From Chitinophagaceae bacterium (GTDB lineage: Bacteria; Bacteroidota; Bacteroidia; Chitinophagales; Chitinophagaceae), in contig PMSV01000003.1 of assembly GCA_003168265.1 (NCBI GenBank), positions 1 through 64,000 on the forward strand: a DNA stretch of 64,000 bases, read 5' to 3'. Below the pieces are notes generated by a model. The model had not been told where the DNA came from and searched no databases. It worked only from the letters and a program-made list of their open reading frames with translations. The translations under genes were made by a program, and so were the position numbers. This document shows positions 27,725-38,300 of the stretch, piece by piece. Within the stretch, counting starts at the first letter, position 1. Every line of letters begins with the position of its first letter.

Positions 27725-28654
27725 ATGACCCTTACTCAGCTCGAATATATTGTGGCACTTGATTCTTTCCGGCATTTTTCTCAGGCTGCTGAAAATTGTT
27801 TTATTACTCAGCCTACTTTAAGCATGCAGATCCAGAAATTGGAAGAAGAGTTGGACATCAAGATATTCGATCGTACCAAACAACCCGTGATTCCGACCGA
27901 AATGGGAGCGGTCATCATTGCCCAGGCGCGCATTGCCCTTCGGGAAGCCCAGATGATCAAAGAGATCATCAACGATCAGAAAGATACCCTTTCGGGTGAA
28001 TTGCGAATTGGTATTATCCCCACACTGGCCCCTTATCTCTTACCGCCCCTTTATAAATCGATGAAGGAGAAATATCCAAAACTTAACCTCATCATCAGGG
28101 AAGCAATTACGGAGGATGTTATCCATGAACTGAAGAACAACCGGCTGGACTGCGGCCTGGTGGTTACTCCCTTAAAAGACCCTTCTATCAGGGAAGATAT
28201 TCTTTTTTATGAAGAGCTTTTTATCTATGCCTCTCCTAAAAATCCGCTGGCGGAAAAAAAATTCGTATTGGCCAGCGAAATTGACGCCAACAGGCTCTGG
28301 TTATTGGAAGAGGGCCATTGTTTCCGATCGCAGATCTTGAATCTTTGCGAATTAAGAAAGAACAGTTCAATTCAATTCAAATATGAAACGGGCAATATGG
28401 AAACGCTCAAAAGAATGGTAGATAAGAGCGATGGGATCACCATCCTGCCCGAGCTCGCCGTACGGGAAATCAGCAAGTCCAGGCTTAAATTGGTAAAGAG
28501 GATAAAACAGCCCTGTCCGGCCCGCGAAGTCAGCCTGGTGACGCATCGGAATCATCTCAAGACGAAAATGATCAGGAAGCTGAAAGATGAGATCCTGGCA
28601 ATCATACCTCTGCCCATGCAGAAATTATCGAATAAAAAGGTAATGGAGATCTAA
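27725..28654 (+). CDS. oxyR: Hydrogen-peroxide sensing LysR-type regulator, OxyR
   Basis: 309 residues. N-terminal winged HTH (about 1-60: MTLTQLEYIVALDSFRHFSQ, TQPTLSMQIQKLEEELDIKIF) and a LysR substrate domain (about 90-295). The segment GHCFRSQILNLC places the redox cysteines at 199 and 208, exactly the numbering of the E. coli OxyR disulfide pair, which is strong evidence for peroxide sensing. The neighbour katG is divergent. The stop overlaps the end of the convergent AraC gene by 4 nt. Length and domains are complete. Confidence 0.94.
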   Translation: MTLTQLEYIVALDSFRHFSQAAENCFITQPTLSMQIQKLEEELDIKIFDRTKQPVIPTEMGAVIIAQARIALREAQMIKEIINDQKDTLSGELRIGIIPTLAPYLLPPLYKSMKEKYPKLNLIIREAITEDVIHELKNNRLDCGLVVTPLKDPSIREDILFYEELFIYASPKNPLAEKKFVLASEIDANRLWLLEEGHCFRSQILNLCELRKNSSIQFKYETGNMETLKRMVDKSDGITILPELAVREISKSRLKLVKRIKQPCPAREVSLVTHRNHLKTKMIRKLKDEILAIIPLPMQKLSNKKVMEI

Positions 28655-29577
28655 TTGAAGGATTCCCGAAAGGCCAAAGGAGTTAAGTGGGTTTTTGCCT
28701 TGAACAATTTGCTGAAGGATTGAGGGTGCTCAAATCCAAGGAGGTAAGCAATTTCACTGATGGTCAGGTCTGTTGTCGAGAGTTTTTCCTTCGCTTTTTC
28801 AATCAGTTTGCCATGAATATGCTGCTGGGTATTCTGTCCGGTCAGGACTTTTAACATGCCCGTCAGATAATTCGGAGATGTATTCAATTCCCCTGCAATT
28901 TGCTGTACGCTGGGCAGTCCTTTACTGATCAGGTCCTCGTCATTGAAATAGCCGGAAAGTAACTCTTCCAGGCGGTCGAGGATCTTATGGTTTGTTATTT
29001 TTCTGGTAATGAATTGGCGCTGATAAAAACGTTCGGAGTAGGTGAGCAGCAATTCCAATTGAGCGATAATTATATTCTGACTGAAACGGTCGATATTGGA
29101 ATGGTATTCCTGCTGAATATTTTCAATGATATTCGTGATGGACAATTCCTCTTTTTCCGATAAGAAAAGCGCTTCATTGACTGCATAATCAAAATAATCA
29201 TATTGTTTAATTCTTTTGGCAAGTGCCGTATTCCATAGAAAATCGGGATGAATGAGCAGGATCCATCCGGACTGCTTTGAGATTTGATCCTTGCTATGTT
29301 CGATGCCGAAAACCTGGTTCGGTGCGATAAAGAACATGACCCCTTCGTCAAAATCATAATCCTGCTGGCCGTATTTGAATTTACCTTTAAGTCCCCTCTT
29401 TATGGAAATAGAATAGAAATCAAATACCCAGCTATTGAATTCACTATTTTGCCAATCCCTAACCGTATCAAGATGGATCACGCTGATAAGAGGATGTTCG
29501 GGTTTGGGGAGCCCCCTAAACTGATGGAATTCGCTGATCGTCCTGACACGGTAAGGTTGTTTATTTGGCATGGTCAT
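28651..29577 (-). CDS. AraC-family transcriptional regulator
   Basis: 308 residues with an N-terminal cupin-like sensing part (about 30-150, YGQQDYDFDEGVMFFIAPNQ) and a C-terminal double HTH (about 215-305): LPSVQQIAGELNTSPNYLTG and TISEIAYLLGFEHPQSFSKL followed by FKAKTHLTPLAFRES. The second helix pair is the standard AraC signature. Two ATG codons (29577 and 29571) are possible. It lies 5 nt downstream of the NmrA-like gene and probably shares its transcript. In such pairs the regulator commonly controls an oxidoreductase; the ligand is unknown. Confidence 0.9.
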   Translation of the reverse strand: MTMPNKQPYRVRTISEFHQFRGLPKPEHPLISVIHLDTVRDWQNSEFNSWVFDFYSISIKRGLKGKFKYGQQDYDFDEGVMFFIAPNQVFGIEHSKDQISKQSGWILLIHPDFLWNTALAKRIKQYDYFDYAVNEALFLSEKEELSITNIIENIQQEYHSNIDRFSQNIIIAQLELLLTYSERFYQRQFITRKITNHKILDRLEELLSGYFNDEDLISKGLPSVQQIAGELNTSPNYLTGMLKVLTGQNTQQHIHGKLIEKAKEKLSTTDLTISEIAYLLGFEHPQSFSKLFKAKTHLTPLAFRESFN

Positions 29578-29582
29578 ATAAT

Positions 29583-30477
29583 TTATTTCGAATTATAAAT
29601 AGCCGCAAATTCAGGAGCATAATCCTTGATCTTCACCTTTCCCAGAACAGGTCTGTGTTTGTAATAATCTTCAAACAATTCCCCGCTGCGTATTGCGGCA
29701 TTCATTTCCACCAGACCTGCGGCAATAACAGGGTTTATACCGAAGGATACCATCGCTTTTTCCTGTTGCTCATCTGAAATAACAATCCATTTCAAATCAG
29801 GTTTACCGATAGCAGAACCTAAGATGCTTGCGATCTCATCGCTTGAAATTTCCTCGCTGGCTACATATCGAACCTTCCTCCCTTTGAAGGGCGATTCCAT
29901 TTCTTCAGCAATGGCAGCCGCTATATCGATCGGGGAAACCCAGGGTTTTTTTTGAGCCCCGCCATAATTGATAGCCATAAAACCCTGGCTCTTGATCAGC
30001 GGGATTTGGCTTAAAAGATTGTAATAAAAACCGACCGGACGCATGAATGTGATGGATATTTCAGCGGGCAATGCATTTAGAATCTGTTCTACATTATAGT
30101 GAAAGGCAAGAATCCCGTTATTTTTATCTGTGTGCCCCGATGCTGCTAAGATGCACTACGCGACGAACGCCGGTCTTGCGAATAGCCCCGGCAAAATTGT
30201 TCCCGAGTTTGGCAATGGCAGAAAACAGATCGAAATGAGGATCCATGAAATTGCCCGGCGCTTCCATGCAATAAACGATATCGGCCCCTTCAAAACCGGA
30301 GGTCAGAAAATCCAAATCCTCAATCTTTCCAATCGCTGCTTTTGCACCCAGGGCCTCAATTTCCTTTTGCTTTTCCGGCTTACTGCTGATGATCTTAACC
30401 TCATGGCCCTTTTTCATTAATTCCGGGATCAGGTGTTTATTGATATTTCCTATTGAACCTGTTAATGTGATTTTCAT
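29583..30477 (-). pseudogene. NmrA-like NAD(P)-binding oxidoreductase, frameshifted
   Basis: The N-terminal part (from ATG 30477, MKITLTGSIGNINKHLIPEL, with the glycine-rich nucleotide loop) runs through RRVVHLSSIGAH and meets a stop at about 30124. The C-terminal part continues in another frame with TDKNNGILAFHYNVEQILNA and FMRPVGFYYNLLSQIP to the stop at 29583. The two match one NmrA/SDR-type protein of about 297 residues. The break falls at a (TG)3 run, 30129-30134; one more dinucleotide would restore SSIGAHTDKNNG. So the lesion is a 2-nt contraction in a simple repeat, either real or an assembly error. The AraC gene follows 5 nt downstream. Confidence 0.8.
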
Positions 30478-30736
30478 TGTTTGTTTTTTTGATCGAACAA
30501 AATTGGCCATTCTTCAAATAGTAATCCTAACCAAATCTCAGGTTCTTGTAGCCAAAAAGATCAATTGATAGAAAATCTTAAATCTTTGAAAATCAATACA
30601 AATTTTTTATACCCAGCCAAAAGTCAATGTTTTTAGTTAGTTATGGCTGCGTTTAAAGATCAGGCGCTAAATTCTTCCGGCCGGTCGGTTTAAAAGAATT
30701 TGTATTATTTTCGGGCATAACCAGAATACCATCTTT

Positions 30737-31213
30737 ATGAAAAAAATCATCTTCTTCATTTCCGTCCTCGTTTTGGTCATGAGCTGTTCCAAATCTAATT
30801 CCGGGAATAATTCAGGTTCAAACAAGGATACCTCCTCTCTTTTACAGGGGAAATGGTATTTAAAGGAAGTCATTGACTATGACTTTACAGGCGTATCGAT
30901 TCCGCCTGATACGACATTCATTATTCACGACGATTATTATGACTTTTCCGATGGCATCATTTCGGTCGACAGTTGGGTCAATGCTTACCTTACCTACAAC
31001 ACACCCAATAACGCCACGTTTTATATAAGTCAGGATTCAGAATATACCAGCGCTACTCTCTATTCTTTACATGGCAACGGCATACAACTTTCCAGTAGCG
31101 GCCTCACTGATACATTACTAATTACCCAGATCAATGACACAGGTATGGTTCTCTTCCAGGATGTAAATCCTCTTTTCCCCTACTGGAACCAGATCAGTAT
31201 ATTTCACAGGTAA
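30737..31213 (+). CDS. Small lipoprotein, lipocalin-like
   Basis: 158 residues. MKKIIFFISVLVLVMSCSKSN is a signal peptide with lipobox VMSC (Cys at 17), then a Ser/Asn/Gly linker. The mature domain begins LLQGKWYLKEVIDYDF, the opening of lipocalin-like domains common in Bacteroidota lipoproteins, and is predicted all-beta. Role unknown. It is a monocistronic gene; the 259 nt upstream, between it and the NmrA-like gene, are AT-rich and hold no other gene. Confidence 0.75.
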   Translation: MKKIIFFISVLVLVMSCSKSNSGNNSGSNKDTSSLLQGKWYLKEVIDYDFTGVSIPPDTTFIIHDDYYDFSDGIISVDSWVNAYLTYNTPNNATFYISQDSEYTSATLYSLHGNGIQLSSSGLTDTLLITQINDTGMVLFQDVNPLFPYWNQISIFHR

Positions 31214-31364
31214 AGAAGCTGTAATTGCACGATGGGCATTTATCAATTCATTCTATAATTCATTAAGTCTGGTCGATCAAGCTTGCTGCGCAATTTTATC
31301 CGAACTTTAGGTTCTTAACTGCTCGGGGGAGTAAAATTTGACAGCTTTTTTCAAAACTTTTACT

Positions 31365-32027
31365 ATGCTTAAACTCAACACGGCATTTTTATTCCTGCTG
31401 ATTACAGGTTCAACTGCTATCGCCCAGCCAGGAAATCCTGTCAGGATCGAAGGGATTTCTTATCCATTGTATTGGGAAAATAAACCGGTTTCCTATTCAC
31501 TGGACAATGGGCTCACAATCATTTCAGGCAGTAAGACAGATATGTTTCGTGACCCGAATGTGACTTACAATACAGACAATGCTCCAAAACTTTTATTCAG
31601 GCCGGAGGGAGATTTTGTCCTTAATGCCCGCATCTCCCATGCTTTTGCCAATAAATGGGACGGAGGAGCGATCGTACTTAAACAGGATAGTTTGAATTGG
31701 ATTAAATTCTGTTTTGAAAAGGATTATACAGGGGCCAAAAGAGTTGTAAGTGTGGTCACAAAAAATGTCTCCGATGATTGTAATTCAGTTGAAATACAAT
31801 CCAACTATGTCTATTATAAGGTTGCGAAAGCCGGAAATGTAATCACGCTTTATTTTTCCCGGGATGGTTCGCAATATTACCTGATCCGGCACCTTCAATT
31901 TGACAATAAAAAACCCTGGCAGGTCGGGTTTCTGTCTCAGTCACCAACAGGTGATCGCTGTGAGGTCCATTTTTCGGAGATAAAATTCAAAAGCTACTCG
32001 ATCAAGGATCCCTACCTTGGAGAATGA
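31365..32027 (+). CDS. Secreted DUF1349-family protein
   Basis: 220 residues from ATG at 31365 (MLKLNTAFLFLLITGSTAIAQ), a type I signal peptide ending near AIAQ. The mature part is a concanavalin-like beta sandwich of the DUF1349 type: TDMFRDPNVTYNTDNAPKLL, FANKWDGGAIVLKQDSLNWI, VKFCFEKD-like WIKFCFEKDY and WQVGFLSQSPTGDRCEVHFS. DUF1349 proteins are thought to bind carbohydrate or act in sugar metabolism, without proven activity. The upstream TTG at 31338 is disfavoured because it would spoil the signal peptide. Confidence 0.82.
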   Translation: MLKLNTAFLFLLITGSTAIAQPGNPVRIEGISYPLYWENKPVSYSLDNGLTIISGSKTDMFRDPNVTYNTDNAPKLLFRPEGDFVLNARISHAFANKWDGGAIVLKQDSLNWIKFCFEKDYTGAKRVVSVVTKNVSDDCNSVEIQSNYVYYKVAKAGNVITLYFSRDGSQYYLIRHLQFDNKKPWQVGFLSQSPTGDRCEVHFSEIKFKSYSIKDPYLGE

Positions 32028-32042
32028 ATCATCCTAACAGGG

Positions 32043-33911
32043 CTATTCTCCGGAAGTCCATTTTTCCAACAGAGCAAGCGTTCCGGGACTCGGGTTTGGG
32101 ACTTTAGATATCCGGACAACAGGCGCAAAATAAGGCTCAATAAGGATCTTTATTTCATGATAGCCATCCTGACCCAATACACCCATCGATGGCTGGTCGC
32201 CGGTCTTAAGCTCACCGAACCATTGATTGAATTCCGCTCTTTTTTTCAAGGGAATGCCGTCGATGGACAATAACCTGTCACCAGTATGCAAACCGGCTCT
32301 TGCCCAACAACTGTTCGGATGCATAATATGGATACTGTAGACAGAATCATCGGCAGGCTTCCAGATATACATTCTTCTGTCAACCCGCTCATGGCCTTGC
32401 TCATCGATTGCCTTCCGGTATGAAATATCCAGCTTAAGTCCCATTCTGGCCAGGAATGGATTGAATTCAAGCGGTAATCCTTTTTCGATATATTGTTGAA
32501 AAAACGCTGTGATCTGTTCCTCCGCAACCGGGCAAACCTGCTTGCAACATTGCTCAATATCACCCGCCTGAAAGCCCCTTTCTCCTCCGAAACGATCAAA
32601 CATCAGACGCATCACATCATCGAATGATCTTTTGTTCCCTGTTTCAGACCTGATCAGTATATCCAGCATGGTCCCGATCAATTCCCCCTGCAGATGGGTA
32701 CTGGCAAAATAATCACCCGAAAACCCCTGCGGATCATTCGAAACAAGGCTCGCCACCCTAGGGGTTATTACCCTGTTTCCTGTGTCAGTATAGTATTGAT
32801 TGATCAGTTCTTCCACATGAGAAAGCCGGTTGGAATCCTCCAGGGGAAGTGCGGCCCTTCGCAGGACCAGATCCGCATAGAACATCGTCAGGCCTTCGGA
32901 AAACCAAAGTAATCCGGATCTTTCCTGCACTCCATAATTCAGGTCACTGTATTCTGCAGGTCTGATATTTATAAGGTTCCAGGTGTGCAGGTACTCATGA
33001 GCTATTTCCTCATCCAGGTATTTCATAGAATGCTGAATCCAATCCTGAGGAGCGCCAATGGTTACTGAATTCAGGTGCTCAAGGGCTCCATATACCCCAT
33101 CTTCGAGAAGAAATTCATATTCCTTATATGGGATGTGGCCAAATAAATCCATTTCCTGCCGGGCAATTCGCTGGATATGATTCAGGAGTAGCATACTGTC
33201 GAACCCAATGACAGCCGAATGAACCGGAAGGTAGGCAATCCGATGAAGAATCCCCTCCATACGGAAATCCCAGAAATGGAGATTACCCATGAGGATCGGG
33301 CAATCCAGCAATACCCTGGCAGATGAAGCCCTGTATGAACCTGACTTCAAAGATTTTTCCAGGCCGGTAGCAATTTGCCAGCCATTTGGCAGATCAATAT
33401 TTATTGTTGAAGGGATTTCGGGATTTTCCACTATGTACATGAAAGAATGCAGATCACCAAGCAGTCCGCCATAGCTGGTCAAATACGGATGATGAGTATA
33501 ACGGGTCCCGCCGGGCAAAAGCATATCATAGGATATGATTGCCTGATCACCCGGAATGGAGATCTCCCAAAGCGCGCTGTCTTTTTTGATGAAAGTTGCC
33601 GGTCCTGAATTGCAGATCACGCGGAAATTCCTGACTAGTTGCCAGTTCCGGTCATCATATTCATTGTGCGTAGCCATTGCGAGATGAAAAAGATGGCTGG
33701 AGCGATCGATCCTGATTTCAACATGATAATCCGAAGTATCTCCGGCATAAACCCTCAGCAGGTATTGAATTTGAACGGGGCTCATTCTTTTATCTATCCA
33801 GGAAACCTGCGCCAGGCTCGTATGAAAAATAAATACAAGGCTTAGGATGATCACAATCCAATGGGTTGACAATTGAACTTCAGGATTCCTGTTTTTGAGA
33901 TAGTTCATCAT
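32043..33911 (-). CDS. M61-family (glycyl aminopeptidase-like) metallopeptidase with PDZ domain
   Basis: 622 residues with an N-terminal signal or membrane segment (HWIVIILSLVFIFHTSLAQ). An M61 N-terminal beta domain (about 45-200) leads to the peptidase domain with EEIAHEYLHTWNLINIRPAE, giving the HExxH zinc motif and the family HTWN, and SGLLWFSEGLTMFYADL with the third zinc-binding Glu. A PDZ domain lies near the C-terminus (about 535-600, AGLHTGDRLLSIDGIPL). Family enzymes release N-terminal Gly or Ala. It converges with the DUF1349 gene, with a 15-nt gap. Probably periplasmic. Confidence 0.9.
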   Translation of the reverse strand: MMNYLKNRNPEVQLSTHWIVIILSLVFIFHTSLAQVSWIDKRMSPVQIQYLLRVYAGDTSDYHVEIRIDRSSHLFHLAMATHNEYDDRNWQLVRNFRVICNSGPATFIKKDSALWEISIPGDQAIISYDMLLPGGTRYTHHPYLTSYGGLLGDLHSFMYIVENPEIPSTINIDLPNGWQIATGLEKSLKSGSYRASSARVLLDCPILMGNLHFWDFRMEGILHRIAYLPVHSAVIGFDSMLLLNHIQRIARQEMDLFGHIPYKEYEFLLEDGVYGALEHLNSVTIGAPQDWIQHSMKYLDEEIAHEYLHTWNLINIRPAEYSDLNYGVQERSGLLWFSEGLTMFYADLVLRRAALPLEDSNRLSHVEELINQYYTDTGNRVITPRVASLVSNDPQGFSGDYFASTHLQGELIGTMLDILIRSETGNKRSFDDVMRLMFDRFGGERGFQAGDIEQCCKQVCPVAEEQITAFFQQYIEKGLPLEFNPFLARMGLKLDISYRKAIDEQGHERVDRRMYIWKPADDSVYSIHIMHPNSCWARAGLHTGDRLLSIDGIPLKKRAEFNQWFGELKTGDQPSMGVLGQDGYHEIKILIEPYFAPVVRISKVPNPSPGTLALLEKWTSGE

Positions 33912-34079
33912 TCGTTTGGCTCTGAATGAAGATGAGAAGCCATTATGAAAATTAACAAAAAGAGTCGATAAAGGTTAAGCAATAAGCGATTCCTAAATAG
34001 AACCATCGATAGACCGGCGATTCCGTTAAATGAATTAACTTATGGGTGGAAAGCCACCATTGTTTTTTTCAATCTAAAA

Positions 34080-34475
34080 ATGAGCTATATGAAAGAGAAT
34101 ATCAAAATCCCTTCGGGTTACCAGACCCTGATGCCTTACCTGATTCTCAAAGATGCATCCGCGTTTCTGGAATTCACTGAAAATGTTTTTGGCGCTTCAA
34201 TGCGAATGAAAGAAATGAGGGATACAAACAAGATTATGCATGCTGAAGTCAATATTGGAGATTCTACCATTATGTTTGCCGATGCGACGGAGAATTACCC
34301 GCCAAAGCCCGGAAGTTTTTTCATCTATGTTGCAAATGCCGATGAAACCTATCAGAAAGCTCTGAATGCCGGCGCCAAGGCCCTTTCAGTCATGGCTGAC
34401 CAGGTATATGGAAGGAGCGGGGGAGTGGAAGACCCTTTTGGCAATAGCTGGTGGATCACTGCGGCAAAGGACTAA
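34080..34475 (+). CDS. VOC-superfamily (PhnB/glyoxalase-like) protein
   Basis: 131 residues. YQTLMPYLILKDASAFLEFT opens a PhnB-like glyoxalase/bleomycin resistance fold; HAEVNIGDSTIMFADATEN and GGVEDPFGNSWWI complete it. The His in MHAEV and Glu in GGVEDPFG are the usual metal-ligand positions. Members range from dioxygenases to drug-binding proteins, and the substrate is not predictable. Monocistronic, cytoplasmic. The start MSYMKENIKIPSGYQ uses the ATG at 34080; a second ATG four codons on is possible. Confidence 0.83.
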   Translation: MSYMKENIKIPSGYQTLMPYLILKDASAFLEFTENVFGASMRMKEMRDTNKIMHAEVNIGDSTIMFADATENYPPKPGSFFIYVANADETYQKALNAGAKALSVMADQVYGRSGGVEDPFGNSWWITAAKD

Positions 34476-34504
34476 TGAAACGAAGCGCTAACCCTTTTAC
34501 TGCC

Positions 34505-35383
34505 CTATAATTTACATTTAAACACCGGCTGCCCCTTAACAGGCATCTCCGCAATAAAACAATCTCCGCTCTGCGGATATTTTTTCAATTCTCCCTCGCT
34601 CATATTTTCCCTCGCTGTCGTGATGATTAAGCAGTCCAATTCCTGACCTACAAATGCGCAGGAGCTAGTCTGAGGAACGGGCAGTTCGATTTTGTCAATC
34701 AGTTTTCCGCTTTGCGGATCCCAATGATAAACCCCAAAACCATCCCACTGCGCCACCCAGAGCATGCCTTCGCTGTCCATTGCCATTCCATCAGGAGCAC
34801 CCATCTCCGGGGGTATTCTAATGGCAGTCCGATCAAATTCGATTTTTCCATCTTCTTCATTAAAAAAATAAGCGTCGATACGATGCGTGGGACTGTCGAT
34901 AAAAAACATATGACGGTTGTCCGGGGACCATGCGATTCCATTGGAGATGGCCAGTCCCTCTAATTTTGGCTCAGGCCTGCACCTGGGATCCAGGCAATAA
35001 AGAGTCCCCGTTCCAGGCAGATGGCTGAGATGCATAGTTCCTGCCCAGATCCTTCCACGAGAATCAGCGGTTCCATCGTTGAAACGATGCGTATCCAATT
35101 CAGGGTCCACTTCGTATAAAAATTCCAATTGACCCGAATCCGGATGGAATTTGAAAATCTTTCGATTCAGTGTAATGATAAGATGTCCATAAGCTGACTC
35201 GATCACCATCGAGGTCCGCCCTTCGAAACAATAAGATATGGCCTGTCCGTCGCTGAACCTGTATTCATAAAGAATGCCCTTTTCGATATCCACCCAAAAA
35301 CAGGAATTGCGTCCTGCGTGCCATAAAGGACCCTCACCTAAAATGCATTGTGAAGGATAAAATGATCTTGATGAAATCGGCAT
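34505..35383 (-). CDS. SMP-30/gluconolactonase-family lactonase
   Basis: 292 residues forming a six-bladed propeller. ILGEGPLWHAGRN holds the metal-binding Glu near residue 17, RFNDGTADSRGRIWAGTM the conserved Asn-Asp pair, GLAISNGIAWSPDNRHMFFI and GAPDGMAMDSEGMLWVAQW the remaining metal ligands. Family enzymes hydrolyse aldonolactones with a divalent cation. It begins 10 nt after the stop of the GH123/DUF6067-like gene and is probably co-transcribed, so it may act on a lactone made during breakdown of the same sugar (inference). No signal peptide; cytoplasmic. Confidence 0.9.
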   Translation of the reverse strand: MPISSRSFYPSQCILGEGPLWHAGRNSCFWVDIEKGILYEYRFSDGQAISYCFEGRTSMVIESAYGHLIITLNRKIFKFHPDSGQLEFLYEVDPELDTHRFNDGTADSRGRIWAGTMHLSHLPGTGTLYCLDPRCRPEPKLEGLAISNGIAWSPDNRHMFFIDSPTHRIDAYFFNEEDGKIEFDRTAIRIPPEMGAPDGMAMDSEGMLWVAQWDGFGVYHWDPQSGKLIDKIELPVPQTSSCAFVGQELDCLIITTARENMSEGELKKYPQSGDCFIAEMPVKGQPVFKCKL

Positions 35384-35393
35384 GTGCGATAGT

Positions 35394-38300
35394 TTAATGA
35401 TGACTAATAACTAAAAGCCAACCTTTACCTTTCTCGACCGGTATCAATTGTCCGGGTTGAAATAAGCGGCCCGGCTGAAAATTTGCGATTTCCTCTGCCC
35501 GGATTTCCGCTCTCGCCGGATCAATACCCAATTGTTTCCAGTCGATATCGAGCTTCACATTTACATCCAGTGGCTCCCAGCTTGCGAGCGCCACAAGGGC
35601 CGACCCTTCTTTTTTATAGACTGTCGCCAGCACTTTTTCATGATCGGTACGCACCGGGCAATGCCTGCTCCAATATCCGATCATCTGCGTACCCTTCATT
35701 CCAAATTCATCCCAAAATCTCCAGATCGGTCTCGGATCTGCATCCTCCGTCCATGGATAACGGTTGGTCATCCCATAGATCATCCCCCTCCATGGATTAC
35801 CCCCATCCTGCAGCATTTCTCCCATCAGCCCAAAGGGAATCCCACTCACTTCAGTAAGGAAAAAATCAGGATCATTGTTCTTATAATCAAAATATTCCCC
35901 GAACCAAAGCCGGTTCAGATAGGGGAAATGCTCCATGTAGAGGTTCGCACTGTTATTGAATCCGTCATTGCGGTTGAATTGATTGGCCGAATGGAGATCA
36001 ATGATGCCTGGGTGGCCGCCCAGGGTGAGTACCCGCTTGATCCTTTTCATGGTGGTCCTGTCAAACGCCACGTCATCCAAATAAATACCATCAATGCCCA
36101 GGTTTTGTACCAGCCAGTTCATTCCCTCCACATAATAATTATGCCACCTGCTGATCCCGCTATTGATCAGGGCAGCGTCCTTGATTTCCGGAACAAACCA
36201 GGCGGCGATATAATCGCTGCCAACATGTTCCTGAAGCCAGCTAAAACCTCCGCCCTTTCCAGGCGTATAAATTTCACTTCCCAGGCTTCTGAGGGCGAAA
36301 AGCTCATAAGCGTGATCGGATAGCTCCCTGACCGTATTGTAGATCTTCACTTTTAAACCCTTACTATGCGCTTCGTCAATATAGGCCTTCATTTTCCGGT
36401 ATTCGATGAAGGGATAATTGATCCATGGATTTATGAGCGTGGCATGATGGATATTTACTACTGTTGCGCCTGCTGCTTTTACCGTATCCAGGTTTTCATA
36501 TTTGTGGTAAAATCTAGTGCTCCATTGAAATTCAGTATTGACCGGATGAAAGGGCGTGATGAGCAAATTGAAATCATAATGCAGGCTATCTCCCTTTTTC
36601 ATTGTTCGCGCCCCGCTATAACAAATAACCAAAACCTTATTTCCTTCCTGGTTGATCCTTATTCCGCCCTTGTTTCCATTTCCCCAGGAAGAAGGGAGGA
36701 CCAGGGGTTTTTGGAGATAGAAATTGGTATTAAGAGGCCGGACATATTTTTCATCCCTGAGTGAGAATTGCATGCCCGCATTGACATCACCAAGCCATGC
36801 TCCGTCCTGGTTTTTATGAGAAACGTCCCAATTCCATTCAAAGGTTTGTGGGCGGATGCCCCCTTTTTGGCCGAGCCCCATCATGTATCTCGCGCTGCTA
36901 TCTGTATAAGGTATTTCCAGGTAAATATCCTTTAGATCGAGGTCCTGCCTGGCAATGATCCGCAGCTTGTAAACAACGAAGCCATCGAATTCAATGGTAC
37001 CACGGACCTCCATTTCAAGTTTGCCACCCTGGTTTTCAGAAGTCCATGATACGGTTCCTGGATCCCTTCTCGTGAATACGAGTCCATCCGGCTTCCATTC
37101 AATCTTTTTACCATCTGCATCCAGGGTGACCAACCTGATCGGATCAGCCAAAACAGATTTCGGGCTTTTACTGAATCCCGTCATTTCTTCATTGAAAAAA
37201 GTTTGAATGGCATTTGGGAGCCCATCTTCTCCAAGTTCCATCTTCCTGCCAAGCAGGCCGATCTGCTTTTGATCACTGACCTCAAGAGCGGTATAAGGCG
37301 CAATCACCGTATTAGCCTGGGCCATGGTCGAATTCAACCATTGCAAACGGCTTTGCAGGCTGGGCTCGGCGGCGGCTCCATTCTCAAATACAGTATCCCG
37401 AATCGTGATTTCAATTGGAACCTTATCCTCCTTAATTCCATCGCCTTTGGCAGAAACAGATACGGTTCCTGAATATTTTCCAGCCGGTAGATCTTTAGGA
37501 ATATCGAGTCCGCACCAAAGCGCTTGAACATGCCCTGCCTCCACATTCACTTCCTTATCAAAGGGTTTTCCGCTATAATCCACTCCGTGCAGGTTAATGC
37601 AATTCATTTGCCCGGCAGGGATAAGGCCGCCTTCCGGGCTCTTCAGATCTTCAAAACGCAGACTGAGGCCCTGCAGGTTTTCTAATGCATATATACCCAA
37701 TTGGTAGCAGTAATAAGCCCCCCTTACGGTAGCACCACTAAATCGATTCCTATTTCCGCCCACTATCCAACGATAGGGCAGGCGATTATTCATCCTTATA
37801 GGATAGGCACGGTCTTCCGGAAAAACGAGAAAGGATTTTCCCTTTGATTTCAAAACAAGAGATTGGGTCTCGGCTCCGGTAGCAACGACTTCCATCGGAT
37901 AAAAGCTATTGAACTCGTTGATGGACTGAAACTCGATAACCCTGCAATTAACAGTCATAGTTCTGGAAACAGACCGGGTCCATTCATCTTCAAGAACCGG
38001 TATCGGACGCAGATAGACCCCTCTGGGATAATTGCTCCGGCCTTCATTTTTGTATGGGAGATAGTAAATATGATAAAGACCAGCGCCCGATACCGGTTCG
38101 AAATAGATCTCGGCGCTTTCATTGCCGATGAGGCCGGTCAACTGATGCCGGATGAGCCGGCCCGTTTTCGCATCCTGGATAATGATCCTTTTTTTATCCA
38201 TGCTATCCATATTCAGCCTCCATTCCAAAATTACTTTGGCTATAGGTCCGCTTCCCCTGAAATCAATGATCGCTCTGTGATTGCCCAGCGAATCCGGATC

